Source: PBB1 sp046154125 (GTDB lineage Bacteria; Pseudomonadota; Gammaproteobacteria; Burkholderiales; Burkholderiaceae_C). Taken from it: a DNA stretch of 9,004 nucleotides. The translations under genes were made by a program, and so were the position numbers. Below the pieces are notes generated by a model. The model did no database searches. It was given only the letters and a program-made list of their open reading frames with translations, and was not told where the DNA came from. The DNA lies in assembly GCA_046154125.1 (NCBI GenBank), contig JBJXEJ010000154.1:1-9004 (forward strand), given 5' to 3'. Below are positions 1 through 6,272 of this stretch, piece by piece. How positions within the stretch are numbered: position 1 is the stretch's first letter; each line of letters opens with the position of its first letter.

Positions 1-2
1 AC

Positions 3-278
3 GCCTGCATTTCGGTCGCCGACCAGGGCCCGGGCCTGGACGCGGGCCAGCTGCGGCGGCTCTTCGATCCGCTGAACCAACACGATTCCGGCGGCCCGTT
101 GGCAGGCGAGCACTTCGGCCTCGGCCTGGTGATTGCGCGCCTGCTGGCGATGGCGGTCGGCGGCGATGTGCGGGCCGAAAGCGTGCCGGGACAGGGCAGC
201 GTCTTCACTCTCGAGCTGCCGCTGCATGTCGCCTCGGCAACCGGCATTCGGCGCCAGGTGACGACCCTCGATCAGTGA
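3..278 (+). CDS. Sensor histidine kinase, C-terminal ATP-binding part (5' end outside window)
   Basis: Only the last 91 residues are present; the gene enters from the left edge in frame 3 and stops at TGA 276-278. The fragment shows the second half of a HATPase_c domain: a G1 box DQGPGL (fragment residues 7-12), an F-box-like LFDPL (20-24), and a G2 box FGLGL (38-42). The domain's final strands follow (GQGSVFTLELPL, 63-74). After that comes a short tail of about 17 residues with no fused receiver. This is the catalytic core that binds ATP and phosphorylates a histidine, so the full protein is very probably a two-component sensor kinase. Its sensor, dimerisation/phospho-His and N-box regions are not visible, so the signal and exact family cannot be named. 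It converges on the response regulator gene at 306-1034, so the two are not co-transcribed and pairing is not established. Confidence 0.88.
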   Translation, partial: ACISVADQGPGLDAGQLRRLFDPLNQHDSGGPLAGEHFGLGLVIARLLAMAVGGDVRAESVPGQGSVFTLELPLHVASATGIRRQVTTLDQ

Positions 279-305
279 GCCCGGGCAAGCCAGGCCGGTT
301 CGGAA

Positions 306-1034
306 TCAGGCCGTGACGAGCCGGCCGCGGAAGTGGTAGCCGACGCGCGGCTTGGATTGCAACGGCACCACTTCCTCGGTGGCCTGCTCGATGCGCCGGC
401 GCAGGCGGTAGATCGCCGCGTGCAGGCCGTTCTGGTTCGCAACGTCGGCGTCTCGCCCCAGGCGGGCGCAGATGACATCGCGCTGCACGGGCGCGCCATC
501 GGTGTCGACGAAACACTCGAGCATGCGAACATCCACTTCGAGCAGCGCAACGTTCACACCCTGTGGTGTTTTCAAGGTGCGGGTGCCGCGGTTCAGGCAC
601 CAGGTCAGCGACGGTCGGATCGCCAGGCAGCGCCGAGCCACCGCCTGGATGGCCAGCAGCGTTCGTTCGAACGGTACCGGTTTGGCCAGGACCATGTCGG
701 CCCCGGCCTTCAACGCGTCGTCGAGCACCGCATCGCCCGGCCGGCTGGACACCACCACGATGCCGGCTTCGCTGCGCCGACGCAGGAGACGGACCACCTC
801 CAGGCCGTCGACGCCGGGCAGATCGAGATCGATCAAATAGAAGTCGTGGTCGAAGGCGTCCACCGATGTGAGGAAGGCACCGCTGTCGGAGAAGGTGCGC
901 ACCTCGATGCCTTTCCCGTCAAGGCAGGCACCGAGCTCCTGGCTGTAGTGGACATCGCCGTCGAGGATGCAGGTGCGGCTCGGCAGCAACGAATCGTGCT
1001 GCCGCTGGACGGCCTCAAAGTCATTTGCATTCAT
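306..1034 (-). CDS. OmpR/PhoB-type response regulator (receiver + winged helix)
   Basis: This 242-residue protein has a receiver domain at about residues 20-135 and a C-terminal winged-helix DNA-binding domain at about 145-240. In the receiver, D69 (in LIDLDLPG) is the expected phospho-acceptor, S96 the switch Ser/Thr and K118 (in AKPV) the conserved lysine. The acidic pocket reads ILDGD (23-27): D25 fits the first acidic residue, but G26 sits where the metal-coordinating Asp normally is. The recognition-helix and wing region is typical (AAIYRLRRRIE, then PRVGYHF). It is therefore probably a transcription factor, with unknown targets. The ATG at 1032-1034 gives a roughly 20-residue lead before the receiver; no good Shine-Dalgarno sequence precedes it, and two nearby ATGs are out of frame. 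It lies downstream of the chemotaxis operon on the same strand but is separated by 170 bases containing a probable terminator, so it likely has its own promoter, which I could not identify. Confidence 0.93.
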   Translation of the reverse strand: MNANDFEAVQRQHDSLLPSRTCILDGDVHYSQELGACLDGKGIEVRTFSDSGAFLTSVDAFDHDFYLIDLDLPGVDGLEVVRLLRRRSEAGIVVVSSRPGDAVLDDALKAGADMVLAKPVPFERTLLAIQAVARRCLAIRPSLTWCLNRGTRTLKTPQGVNVALLEVDVRMLECFVDTDGAPVQRDVICARLGRDADVANQNGLHAAIYRLRRRIEQATEEVVPLQSKPRVGYHFRGRLVTA

Positions 1035-1150
1035 TTGCGCGGCGAGAAAGCGAACCCGGACTTTGCAATTCGGTGCGCCGAACGTCTGTAGGGAGATCTC
1101 GACGCTGGGCGTGCGGCTTCAGCGGATCCACGGCACCGAAACCGGCGCGC

Positions 1151-1181
1151 CAAAGAGAAGGCCCCGCCACAGCGAGGCCTT
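1151..1181 (-). terminator. Probable rho-independent terminator after the last MCP gene
   Basis: A 10-base stem (1158-1167 with 1172-1181) closes a 4-base loop 24 bases past the MCP stop codon. In the minus-strand RNA all ten positions pair, one of them as a G-U wobble. In a plus-strand RNA that position would be an A-C mismatch, so the hairpin favours minus-strand transcription. The tail after the stem (1157 down to 1151) reads CTCTTTG, a weak and interrupted T-run, so efficiency is uncertain. It separates the chemotaxis operon from the response regulator gene. Confidence 0.6.
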
Positions 1182-1204
1182 TCCGGCGGAAGCGATGGGC
1201 TGGC

Positions 1205-3337
1205 CTAGAAGGTCGCCCAATCGCCATCGGTGCCGGTCTTGGCCGGGGCAGCCGCGGTTGTCTGTGCTGCTGCCTTGGCCTTGGCAGGCGCGCCGAAAAC
1301 CGGCCGCATCACGTTCTTCGCACGGTTCGGGCCGCGCCGCTCGGCGATCGCGGGGCTGGCGGGCGCAGCGGCAACCGCCACGACGGCATCCGCCGGGCGG
1401 ATCCGGCTGCCCTGGCCCAGCTTGAACACCGCCACCGCCTGCACCAGTTGCTGGGCCTGGCCCTTCAGGCTTTCCGCGGCGGCAGCACTCTGTTCCACCA
1501 GTGCCGCGTTCTGCTGCGTGGCCTGGTCCAACTGCGTCACCGCTTCGCCGACCTGCGCCACGCCGGCGCTCTGCTCGGTGGAAGCGGCGCTGATCTCGCC
1601 CATGATGTCGGTCAGGCGCTTGATCGAGCTGACCACCTCGGTCATGGTCTCGCCGGCCTGGCCAACCAGCGCCGTGCCTTGTTCGACGCGCTCGACGCTG
1701 GCGCTGATCAGGCCCTTGATCTCCTTGGCTGCGTCGGCACTGCGCCCCGCCAGGCTGCGCACTTCGGACGCGACGACCGCGAAACCGCGGCCCTGCTCAC
1801 CGGCACGCGCGGCCTCGACCGCGGCATTGAGCGCCAGGATGTTGGTCTGGAACGCGATGCCGTCGATCACGCTGATGATGTCGGCAATCTTCTTGCTGCT
1901 CTCGTTGATGCCTTTCATCGTCGTCACGACCTGGCTGACGACTTCGCCGCCTTTGACGGCCACGGTCGAGGCGCCCAGCGCCAACTGGTTGGCCTGCCTG
2001 GCGTTGTCGGCGTTTTGCCTGACGGTGGAGCTGAGCTGCTCCATCGACGCCGCTGTCTCTTCAAGGGCCGATGCCTGCTCTTCGGTGCGGGCGGACAGGT
2101 CGTTGTTGCCCTGGGCGATCTGTGCCGATGCGGTGGCCACGCCCTCGGCGTTCTGTCGCACGTCGGAGACGACGTGCCCGAGGTTGTCGTTCATCGTGCC
2201 GAGCGCGCGCAGCAGCTGCCCGATCTCGTCGCGGCCAGTGACCTGCACCTTCGAGCTGAGGTCGCCTGCGGCGACCGACTCGGCCAGTCGCAGGGCCGCC
2301 TTGACGGAGGCCGTCGTCGTGCGCGCGATCGTCCACATGATCCACAGCGTCAATGCCGACAACACGGCGGCGCCGACCAACAGCGCGATGAGTCCGAAGC
2401 GTGCCGCCTCGACGGTTTGCTGCAACTGCGTGCCCAGCGCGGTGACTGCGGTGTCGACCAACGCGAACTGCGCGTCGATGACGCGCGTCGTCAAGGTCAG
2501 GTACTCCACCGCGGAGAAGGCCAACTTGTCGGTACGCACGATCTTCTCGTCCACCAGGGTCAAGCCCTCCTCGACCGCGGCCTGCGCCGCAGCCAGCGGG
2601 GCAGCAATCGCAACGCGGATCGCCGGGTCGCTCTGGATCGCCAGTTCGAGCGCCTTGTTTGCATCGCGGTAGTTTGTCCGAGCCTGACTCACCAGCGCCG
2701 CGAGCCGGGTCTTGTCCTCGGGTGTGGCCTCGCCCTTGGCCAGCAGCGGCGCGCCGCGTGCGCGCAGCTGGCCGAGCGCTTCGGTCAGCCTGGGCAGGTG
2801 CGTCAGGACGCCGTTTTGCAGGAAGTAGAGGCTGGCTTCGGGGTGAAGCACGATGCCGGAGACAATGGCGATGTCCTCGAGCATCGACAACTGCTCGGCG
2901 ATCAATGCGGTGTGGCGGGCGTAGCTCTGTGGGACGGCGAGGCTCTTGTTGGCAACGCTGGCGGCCAGCGACTGCCATTCGGTGGCAATGCGCTCGACCA
3001 GCGCCACCAGTTTCGGGTCGCCCAGCGTCGCAGCCGACCCCTGGGCTTTGGCCAGAGCTCGCTCCACTTCGGCCTGTTTGGATTGGCGCGGCCCGGCCAG
3101 CGATTCATTGCCGCCCAGCAAGACAGCCGACTGGCCGCGGTGGTGCTGCGTGAGCTGGATGAGCTTGAGCGTGTCTTCGGCGGGTTTGACCCCGAGCAGC
3201 TCGGACTGCGCAAACCGCAGATCGGCCAGGTTACTGCTGACCGTCATGGTCAGCTTCACCGAAATCATCACCGCCACGATCAGGCCGATGAGCAGGAACT
3301 TGTGCGCCAGTTTCAGGTTGGCAAGGAATGATTTCAT
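1205..3337 (-). CDS. Methyl-accepting chemotaxis protein with long helical periplasmic domain
   Basis: This 710-residue transmembrane chemoreceptor has TM1 at about 13-33, a periplasmic domain at about 34-312, TM2 at about 313-337, HAMP at about 338-391 and the MCP signalling coiled coil at about 392-640. The sensor region is predicted helical and contains an HHRGQSA segment (65-71) and an LHPEASLYFL segment (164-173). Both recall NIT-like or double four-helix sensor domains, but the ligand cannot be read. The hairpin tip that contacts CheA and CheW is canonical (FQTNILALNAAVEAARAGE, 496-514). Methylation-type pairs lie seven residues apart: E419-E420, E426-E427 and E433-Q434, with E588-Q589 on the return helix. 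An Ala/Pro-rich linker containing ERRGPNRA (666-673) leads to DWATF at the extreme C terminus, an xWxxF tether of the kind that binds CheR or CheB in family members. It is last in the operon, 43 bases after cheW, with only a weak ribosome site. Confidence 0.97.
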   Translation of the reverse strand: MKSFLANLKLAHKFLLIGLIVAVMISVKLTMTVSSNLADLRFAQSELLGVKPAEDTLKLIQLTQHHRGQSAVLLGGNESLAGPRQSKQAEVERALAKAQGSAATLGDPKLVALVERIATEWQSLAASVANKSLAVPQSYARHTALIAEQLSMLEDIAIVSGIVLHPEASLYFLQNGVLTHLPRLTEALGQLRARGAPLLAKGEATPEDKTRLAALVSQARTNYRDANKALELAIQSDPAIRVAIAAPLAAAQAAVEEGLTLVDEKIVRTDKLAFSAVEYLTLTTRVIDAQFALVDTAVTALGTQLQQTVEAARFGLIALLVGAAVLSALTLWIMWTIARTTTASVKAALRLAESVAAGDLSSKVQVTGRDEIGQLLRALGTMNDNLGHVVSDVRQNAEGVATASAQIAQGNNDLSARTEEQASALEETAASMEQLSSTVRQNADNARQANQLALGASTVAVKGGEVVSQVVTTMKGINESSKKIADIISVIDGIAFQTNILALNAAVEAARAGEQGRGFAVVASEVRSLAGRSADAAKEIKGLISASVERVEQGTALVGQAGETMTEVVSSIKRLTDIMGEISAASTEQSAGVAQVGEAVTQLDQATQQNAALVEQSAAAAESLKGQAQQLVQAVAVFKLGQGSRIRPADAVVAVAAAPASPAIAERRGPNRAKNVMRPVFGAPAKAKAAAQTTAAAPAKTGTDGDWATF
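1839..1872. repeat. 34-bp exact direct repeat, copy in downstream MCP
   Basis: These 34 bases are identical to 4613-4646 and lie in the codons for the hairpin tip of the signalling domain. Flanking sequence is also similar but interrupted by mostly synonymous changes. It reflects paralogy of the two MCP genes under strong protein constraint, not a mobile element. Confidence 0.9.
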
Positions 3338-3380
3338 TTGGAATGTCCGACAGCCTTGTTGGGGTTCCGCGCAGCTGGGT

Positions 3381-3908
3381 TCACTGAAGGGTCTGCTCGA
3401 CCAGCCCCATCTCGGGGTTGGACATCAGTTTTTCGATATCGATCAGGATCAGCATGCGGTCTCCGACCGCGCCGATCGCCAGCAGATGATCGCTCTGGAT
3501 CGCCGAGCTGAACTCGGGCACCGCGCGCAGCTGTTCCGGGGTCAGTGCGATCACATCGGACACCGCGTCGACCACGATGCCCATCACGCGGGCGCCGATG
3601 TTGATCACGATGACGACGGTGAAGCTGTCGTAGCTGGCCTTGTCGAGGTTGAACTTCAAGCGCATGTCGACGATCGGCACGATCACACCGCGCAGGTTCA
3701 CCACACCCTTGATGAACGGCGGCGCATTCGCGATGCGGGTGGGTTCCTCGTAGCTTCTGATCTCCTGCACGCGCAGGATGTCGATGCCGTATTCCTCTGG
3801 CCCGAGCTTGAAGGCGAGGAACTCGCGCAGCACCGTGGGGGCCAGGGCGCGCGCGCCGGTCCCCGCATTGGCAGTTCCTGAGAACGATGTGGAAGGGGTG
3901 GTGTTCAT
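3381..3908 (-). CDS. cheW: CheW chemotaxis coupling protein
   Basis: This 175-residue adaptor is made of one CheW domain (about residues 27-165) after a low-complexity N-terminal extension of about 25 residues rich in Ser, Thr and Ala. Family hallmarks include FLAFKLGPEEYGIDI (30-44), the VQEI segment (47-50), and GVVNLRGVIVPIVDMR (68-83), which carries the conserved NLRG turn. CheW is a cytoplasmic protein that links MCP hairpin tips to the P5 domain of CheA in receptor arrays. The ATG at 3906-3908 has a good Shine-Dalgarno sequence about 10 bases upstream, supporting this start. The gene sits between two MCP genes, 61 bases after the first and 43 before the second, so the three are probably co-expressed. 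Length is slightly above the roughly 150-170 usual for the family because of the N-terminal extension. No essential segment looks missing. Confidence 0.97.
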   Translation of the reverse strand: MNTTPSTSFSGTANAGTGARALAPTVLREFLAFKLGPEEYGIDILRVQEIRSYEEPTRIANAPPFIKGVVNLRGVIVPIVDMRLKFNLDKASYDSFTVVIVINIGARVMGIVVDAVSDVIALTPEQLRAVPEFSSAIQSDHLLAIGAVGDRMLILIDIEKLMSNPEMGLVEQTLQ

Positions 3909-3918
3909 GGCTGAGGTT

Positions 3919-3925
3919 TCCTTTG
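3919..3925 (-). promoter_or_regulatory. Ribosome binding site of cheW
   Basis: The minus strand reads CAAAGGA here, with 10 bases between it and the ATG. It fixes the cheW start at 3908 and is among the clearest Shine-Dalgarno sequences in the cluster. Confidence 0.7.
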
Positions 3926-3969
3926 ATTCGTTCGCGTGCGCTGCACACTGGGTTCGACGGGCGATGCCT

Positions 3970-5721
3970 TCAAAACGAAGCCCAGGCGTCGTCGGTTCCG
4001 GTCTTGGCGAGCGGCGTCGTGTCGCTGCGCTTCACGCCAGCGGCGCCCGTCCTGGCAGGGTTCAACCGCGTGACGTTGGCGGCACGGTTCGGGCCGCGTC
4101 GCTCGACCGCGGTCGTGGCCTGGGTTGCGGCGGCCGTCCGGGTCAAAGGCGCTGCCCCAACCGAGGCGGGCGCATCGAGGGTCATGCCATCGAACGTGAA
4201 GACGGCCACCGCACCCGCCAATTGGTCGGACTGCAGCCGAAGGCTTTGCGCCGCGGCGGCACTCTGCTCGACGAGCGCCGCATTCTGCTGCGTCATGCGG
4301 TCGAGTTCTTCGACCGCGACGCTGATGCGATGCACGCCATCGGACTGTTCCGCCGCAGTCGAGCTGATCTGAGCGATCTTCTGCGACACATCGTGCACGG
4401 CGCTGACGATCTCCTGCATGGTCAGACCCGCGGCCTCGACCTGGCGCGAGCCCGACTCGACCTTTTCCACCGAGGCACCGATCAGACTGGCGATTTCCTT
4501 GGCGGCTTTGGCGCTGCGTTGCGCGAGCGAGCGCACTTCGCTGGCCACGACGGCGAATCCACGTCCCTGCTCACCGGCGCGCGCCGCTTCCACCGCAGCG
4601 TTGAGCGCCAGAATGTTGGTCTGGAACGCGATGCCGTCGATCACGCCGACGATGTCGACAATGCGCTGCGAGCTGGTGTTGATCACGTCCATGGTCGACA
4701 CCACCTGCGCCACGGCGGCGCCGCCGCGTTCGGCCACGCTGGCCGCCCCGTCGGCGAGGCGGTGCGCGATGCTGGACGCCTCGGAGCTCTGGGTCACGGC
4801 GCCGGCCAGTTGCTGCATGGCCGCGACCGACTGCTGCAGGTTCGCTGCGGTCTGTTCGGTGCGCTGGCTCAGGTCGTGGTTGCCACTGGCGATTTCAGAA
4901 CTCGAATGGCGAATCGAATCGGCCGCAACGCGCACCGACTGGATTGAGCGCTGCAGCTGCTGCGCCATCGCGCCCAGCGCTGTCAGCACATCACCCAATT
5001 CGTCGCGGCGGCTCGTTGCAGCGTCCACCGTGAGCCGCCCTGCCGCCACCGCATCAGCGATGCGCGCGGCGCGCTTCAGGTCGGCCACCAGCTTGCGCTG
5101 CGACCACCAGGTGAGCGCGACTGCCAGTGCCGCGGCCAGCACGGCGGCCAGCGTCAGCGCAGCGGCGAGTCGGTCGCGGCGCGTGTTCGACGCCGCGACA
5201 GCGTTGTCGGAATGCGCTTCGATGCGGGCCGACATGGCAGCCAAGGTGCGCGCCAGTTCATTGAAACTCGCATCCGCGCCCTGCATCGCCGCAATGCCGG
5301 TGTTGGGGTCGACCGAAGACAGATCGATCGCCGCATCGGCCTGCGCCAGGTACTTGTCGACCTGCTTGTCGCTGCGGGCCATCGATTCGCGGAGTTCGGT
5401 GTCGACGTCGCTATCGGGCACGGCAGCCGCGATGGCGCGCTTCACGGCACCGGCCTGGCGCGCCAGGTCCGCGCGCGCGGCCTTGACCTTCGCCTCGTCG
5501 AGCGAACCGATCAAGGTGACGGTGCGGTACACGCCGGCATGCACCTGCCCCAGCTGCTCCTGCACCGACGTGATGGCGCGGAACTGCTCCAGGTTGCCCT
5601 TGAAGATGACCTGATTGGTCGCCGCTTCACGGCCCATCATCAGGGTGTTGGCCTGGCCCGCAGCAAAGACGACCAGCGCCGTGAGCAGCGGCGCGGCAAG
5701 CAATTTGGTGCCAAGCTTCAT
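3970..5721 (-). CDS. Methyl-accepting chemotaxis protein with short four-helix-type periplasmic domain
   Basis: This 583-residue chemoreceptor has TM1 at about 7-22, a periplasmic helical domain of about 160 residues (24-183) that fits the 4HB_MCP type, TM2 at about 184-206, HAMP at about 207-260 and the signalling coiled coil at about 261-509. The hairpin region 362-400 is identical over 39 residues to that of the other MCP in this operon. Methylation-type pairs are E289-Q290, Q296-Q297 and Q303-Q304, so this receptor is made largely in the amidated form, unlike its Glu-rich neighbour. E458-Q459 lies on the return helix. A flexible tail carries ERRGPNRA (540-547) and ends in AWASF, an xWxxF tether motif. 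The start at 5721 has GGGA about 6 bases upstream. The gene follows the Cache protein gene by 39 bases and precedes cheW by 61. The ligand is unknown; the adjacent Cache protein is a candidate partner. Confidence 0.97.
   Translation of the reverse strand: MKLGTKLLAAPLLTALVVFAAGQANTLMMGREAATNQVIFKGNLEQFRAITSVQEQLGQVHAGVYRTVTLIGSLDEAKVKAARADLARQAGAVKRAIAAAVPDSDVDTELRESMARSDKQVDKYLAQADAAIDLSSVDPNTGIAAMQGADASFNELARTLAAMSARIEAHSDNAVAASNTRRDRLAAALTLAAVLAAALAVALTWWSQRKLVADLKRAARIADAVAAGRLTVDAATSRRDELGDVLTALGAMAQQLQRSIQSVRVAADSIRHSSSEIASGNHDLSQRTEQTAANLQQSVAAMQQLAGAVTQSSEASSIAHRLADGAASVAERGGAAVAQVVSTMDVINTSSQRIVDIVGVIDGIAFQTNILALNAAVEAARAGEQGRGFAVVASEVRSLAQRSAKAAKEIASLIGASVEKVESGSRQVEAAGLTMQEIVSAVHDVSQKIAQISSTAAEQSDGVHRISVAVEELDRMTQQNAALVEQSAAAAQSLRLQSDQLAGAVAVFTFDGMTLDAPASVGAAPLTRTAAATQATTAVERRGPNRAANVTRLNPARTGAAGVKRSDTTPLAKTGTDDAWASF
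4613..4646. repeat. 34-bp exact direct repeat, copy in upstream MCP
   Basis: Identical to 1839-1872 and in the same orientation, about 2.8 kb away. Homologous recombination between the two would remove cheW and create a single in-frame hybrid receptor with this MCP's sensor and the other's C-terminal part. Confidence 0.9.
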
Positions 5722-5760
5722 GAGGTTCCCGATCGGTGGCGAGTCGCAGCGGGGCCGTGG

Positions 5761-6228
5761 CTATTTGTAGATGCCGCCGCAAACCACCGAGTCATCGAGC
5801 TTCTCGCAGTACATGCTCTTGGGCTCGATTTTCTTGTTGGTCGGGTTGGTGAACTTGTAGTCCTGCCAGAACGTGCCCTTGCTTTGGGCCAGCTCGACCC
5901 GTTCCTTGACGAAGGCCTTGCCGTCCACATCCTTGAGTTCAATCAGGTTGCGGCCGATCATCTTTTCATTCGCGCCGTGCGCGAGCACCACACCGTCGAG
6001 GCCATAGACCACGAGGTAGAGGTCGCGATCATTGAATTGACCCGCCTTGTTGCTGATGGTGGCGTAGCCCTTGTCCTTGCCGTTCGCCTTGATGAAGGCC
6101 GTACCCTTCTTCACCATTGCGGTGGCTTCGGCTGCGGTGGCGCCGCCGGCTTCCGCAGCCACGCCCGACACAAACACGGCGGCACTCGCCGCGGCCAGGA
6201 GATTCAGGATCATTCGTTTGGAAAGCAT
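5761..6228 (-). CDS. Exported single-Cache-domain protein (soluble sensor)
   Basis: This 155-residue protein has a signal peptide (positively charged MLSKR, hydrophobic 7-24, likely cleavage near AAEA at 24-27) followed by one Cache domain of the sCache_2 kind. Supporting segments are DRDLYLVVYGLDGVVLAHG (67-85), MIGRNLIELKDVDGK (90-104), FWQDYKF (120-126) and the closing strand CGGIYK (150-155). No transmembrane segment, kinase or MCP module follows, so it should be free in the periplasm. Cache domains usually sit inside receptors and bind small organic acids or similar ligands; here I infer a ligand-binding helper for the neighbouring MCPs. C141 and C150 lie in what should be adjacent strands and could form a disulfide. 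An AAGGA ribosome site supports the ATG at 6226-6228. It lies 44 bases after cheA and 39 before an MCP gene, so it is very probably part of the operon. Similar proteins are sometimes labelled histidine kinase, which the sequence does not support. Confidence 0.93.
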   Translation of the reverse strand: MLSKRMILNLLAAASAAVFVSGVAAEAGGATAAEATAMVKKGTAFIKANGKDKGYATISNKAGQFNDRDLYLVVYGLDGVVLAHGANEKMIGRNLIELKDVDGKAFVKERVELAQSKGTFWQDYKFTNPTNKKIEPKSMYCEKLDDSVVCGGIYK

Positions 6229-6233
6229 GGTGT

Positions 6234-6238
6234 TCCTT
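6234..6238 (-). promoter_or_regulatory. Ribosome binding site of the Cache protein gene
   Basis: The minus strand reads AAGGA, 5 bases before the ATG at 6228. It supports that start, which is also the one giving a complete signal peptide. Confidence 0.7.
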
Positions 6239-6257
6239 CTGGGTTGAGTAGCGTTGC

Positions 6258-6270
6258 GCCGGAAGCCGGC
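6258..6270 (-). other. Small GC hairpin between cheA and the Cache protein gene
   Basis: A perfect 5-base stem (GCCGG with CCGGC) with a 3-base loop starts two bases after the cheA stop codon. No T-run follows, so it is not a convincing terminator. It could affect mRNA stability or relative expression, but may be chance in GC-rich DNA. Confidence 0.35.
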
Positions 6271-6272
6271 AT

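Noticed and set aside
333..1091. Plus-strand open frame (252 codons) opposite the response regulator
   Set aside because: Antisense shadow of a gene with a clear receiver and winged-helix domain; composition lacks any family signature.
1035..1204. Search of the spacer for sigma-54, sigma-28 or sigma-70 promoters of the response regulator
   Set aside because: No paired elements with correct spacing were convincing by eye, so no promoter is called.
1021..1227. Small minus-strand frame (68 codons) between the MCP and response regulator genes
   Set aside because: It overlaps the MCP stop, the terminator hairpin and the regulator start, has no good ribosome site, and looks like chance translation of the spacer.
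1025..3331. Very long plus-strand open frame (768 codons) opposite the downstream MCP
   Set aside because: The minus strand gives a textbook MCP over the same bases. The plus-strand translation is rich in Arg, His, Gly and Leu with no recognisable domain, which is typical of antisense frames in GC-rich genes.
3778..4947. Plus-strand open frame (389 codons) opposite the upstream MCP and cheW start
   Set aside because: It crosses the boundary between two well-supported minus-strand genes and contains no recognisable domain.
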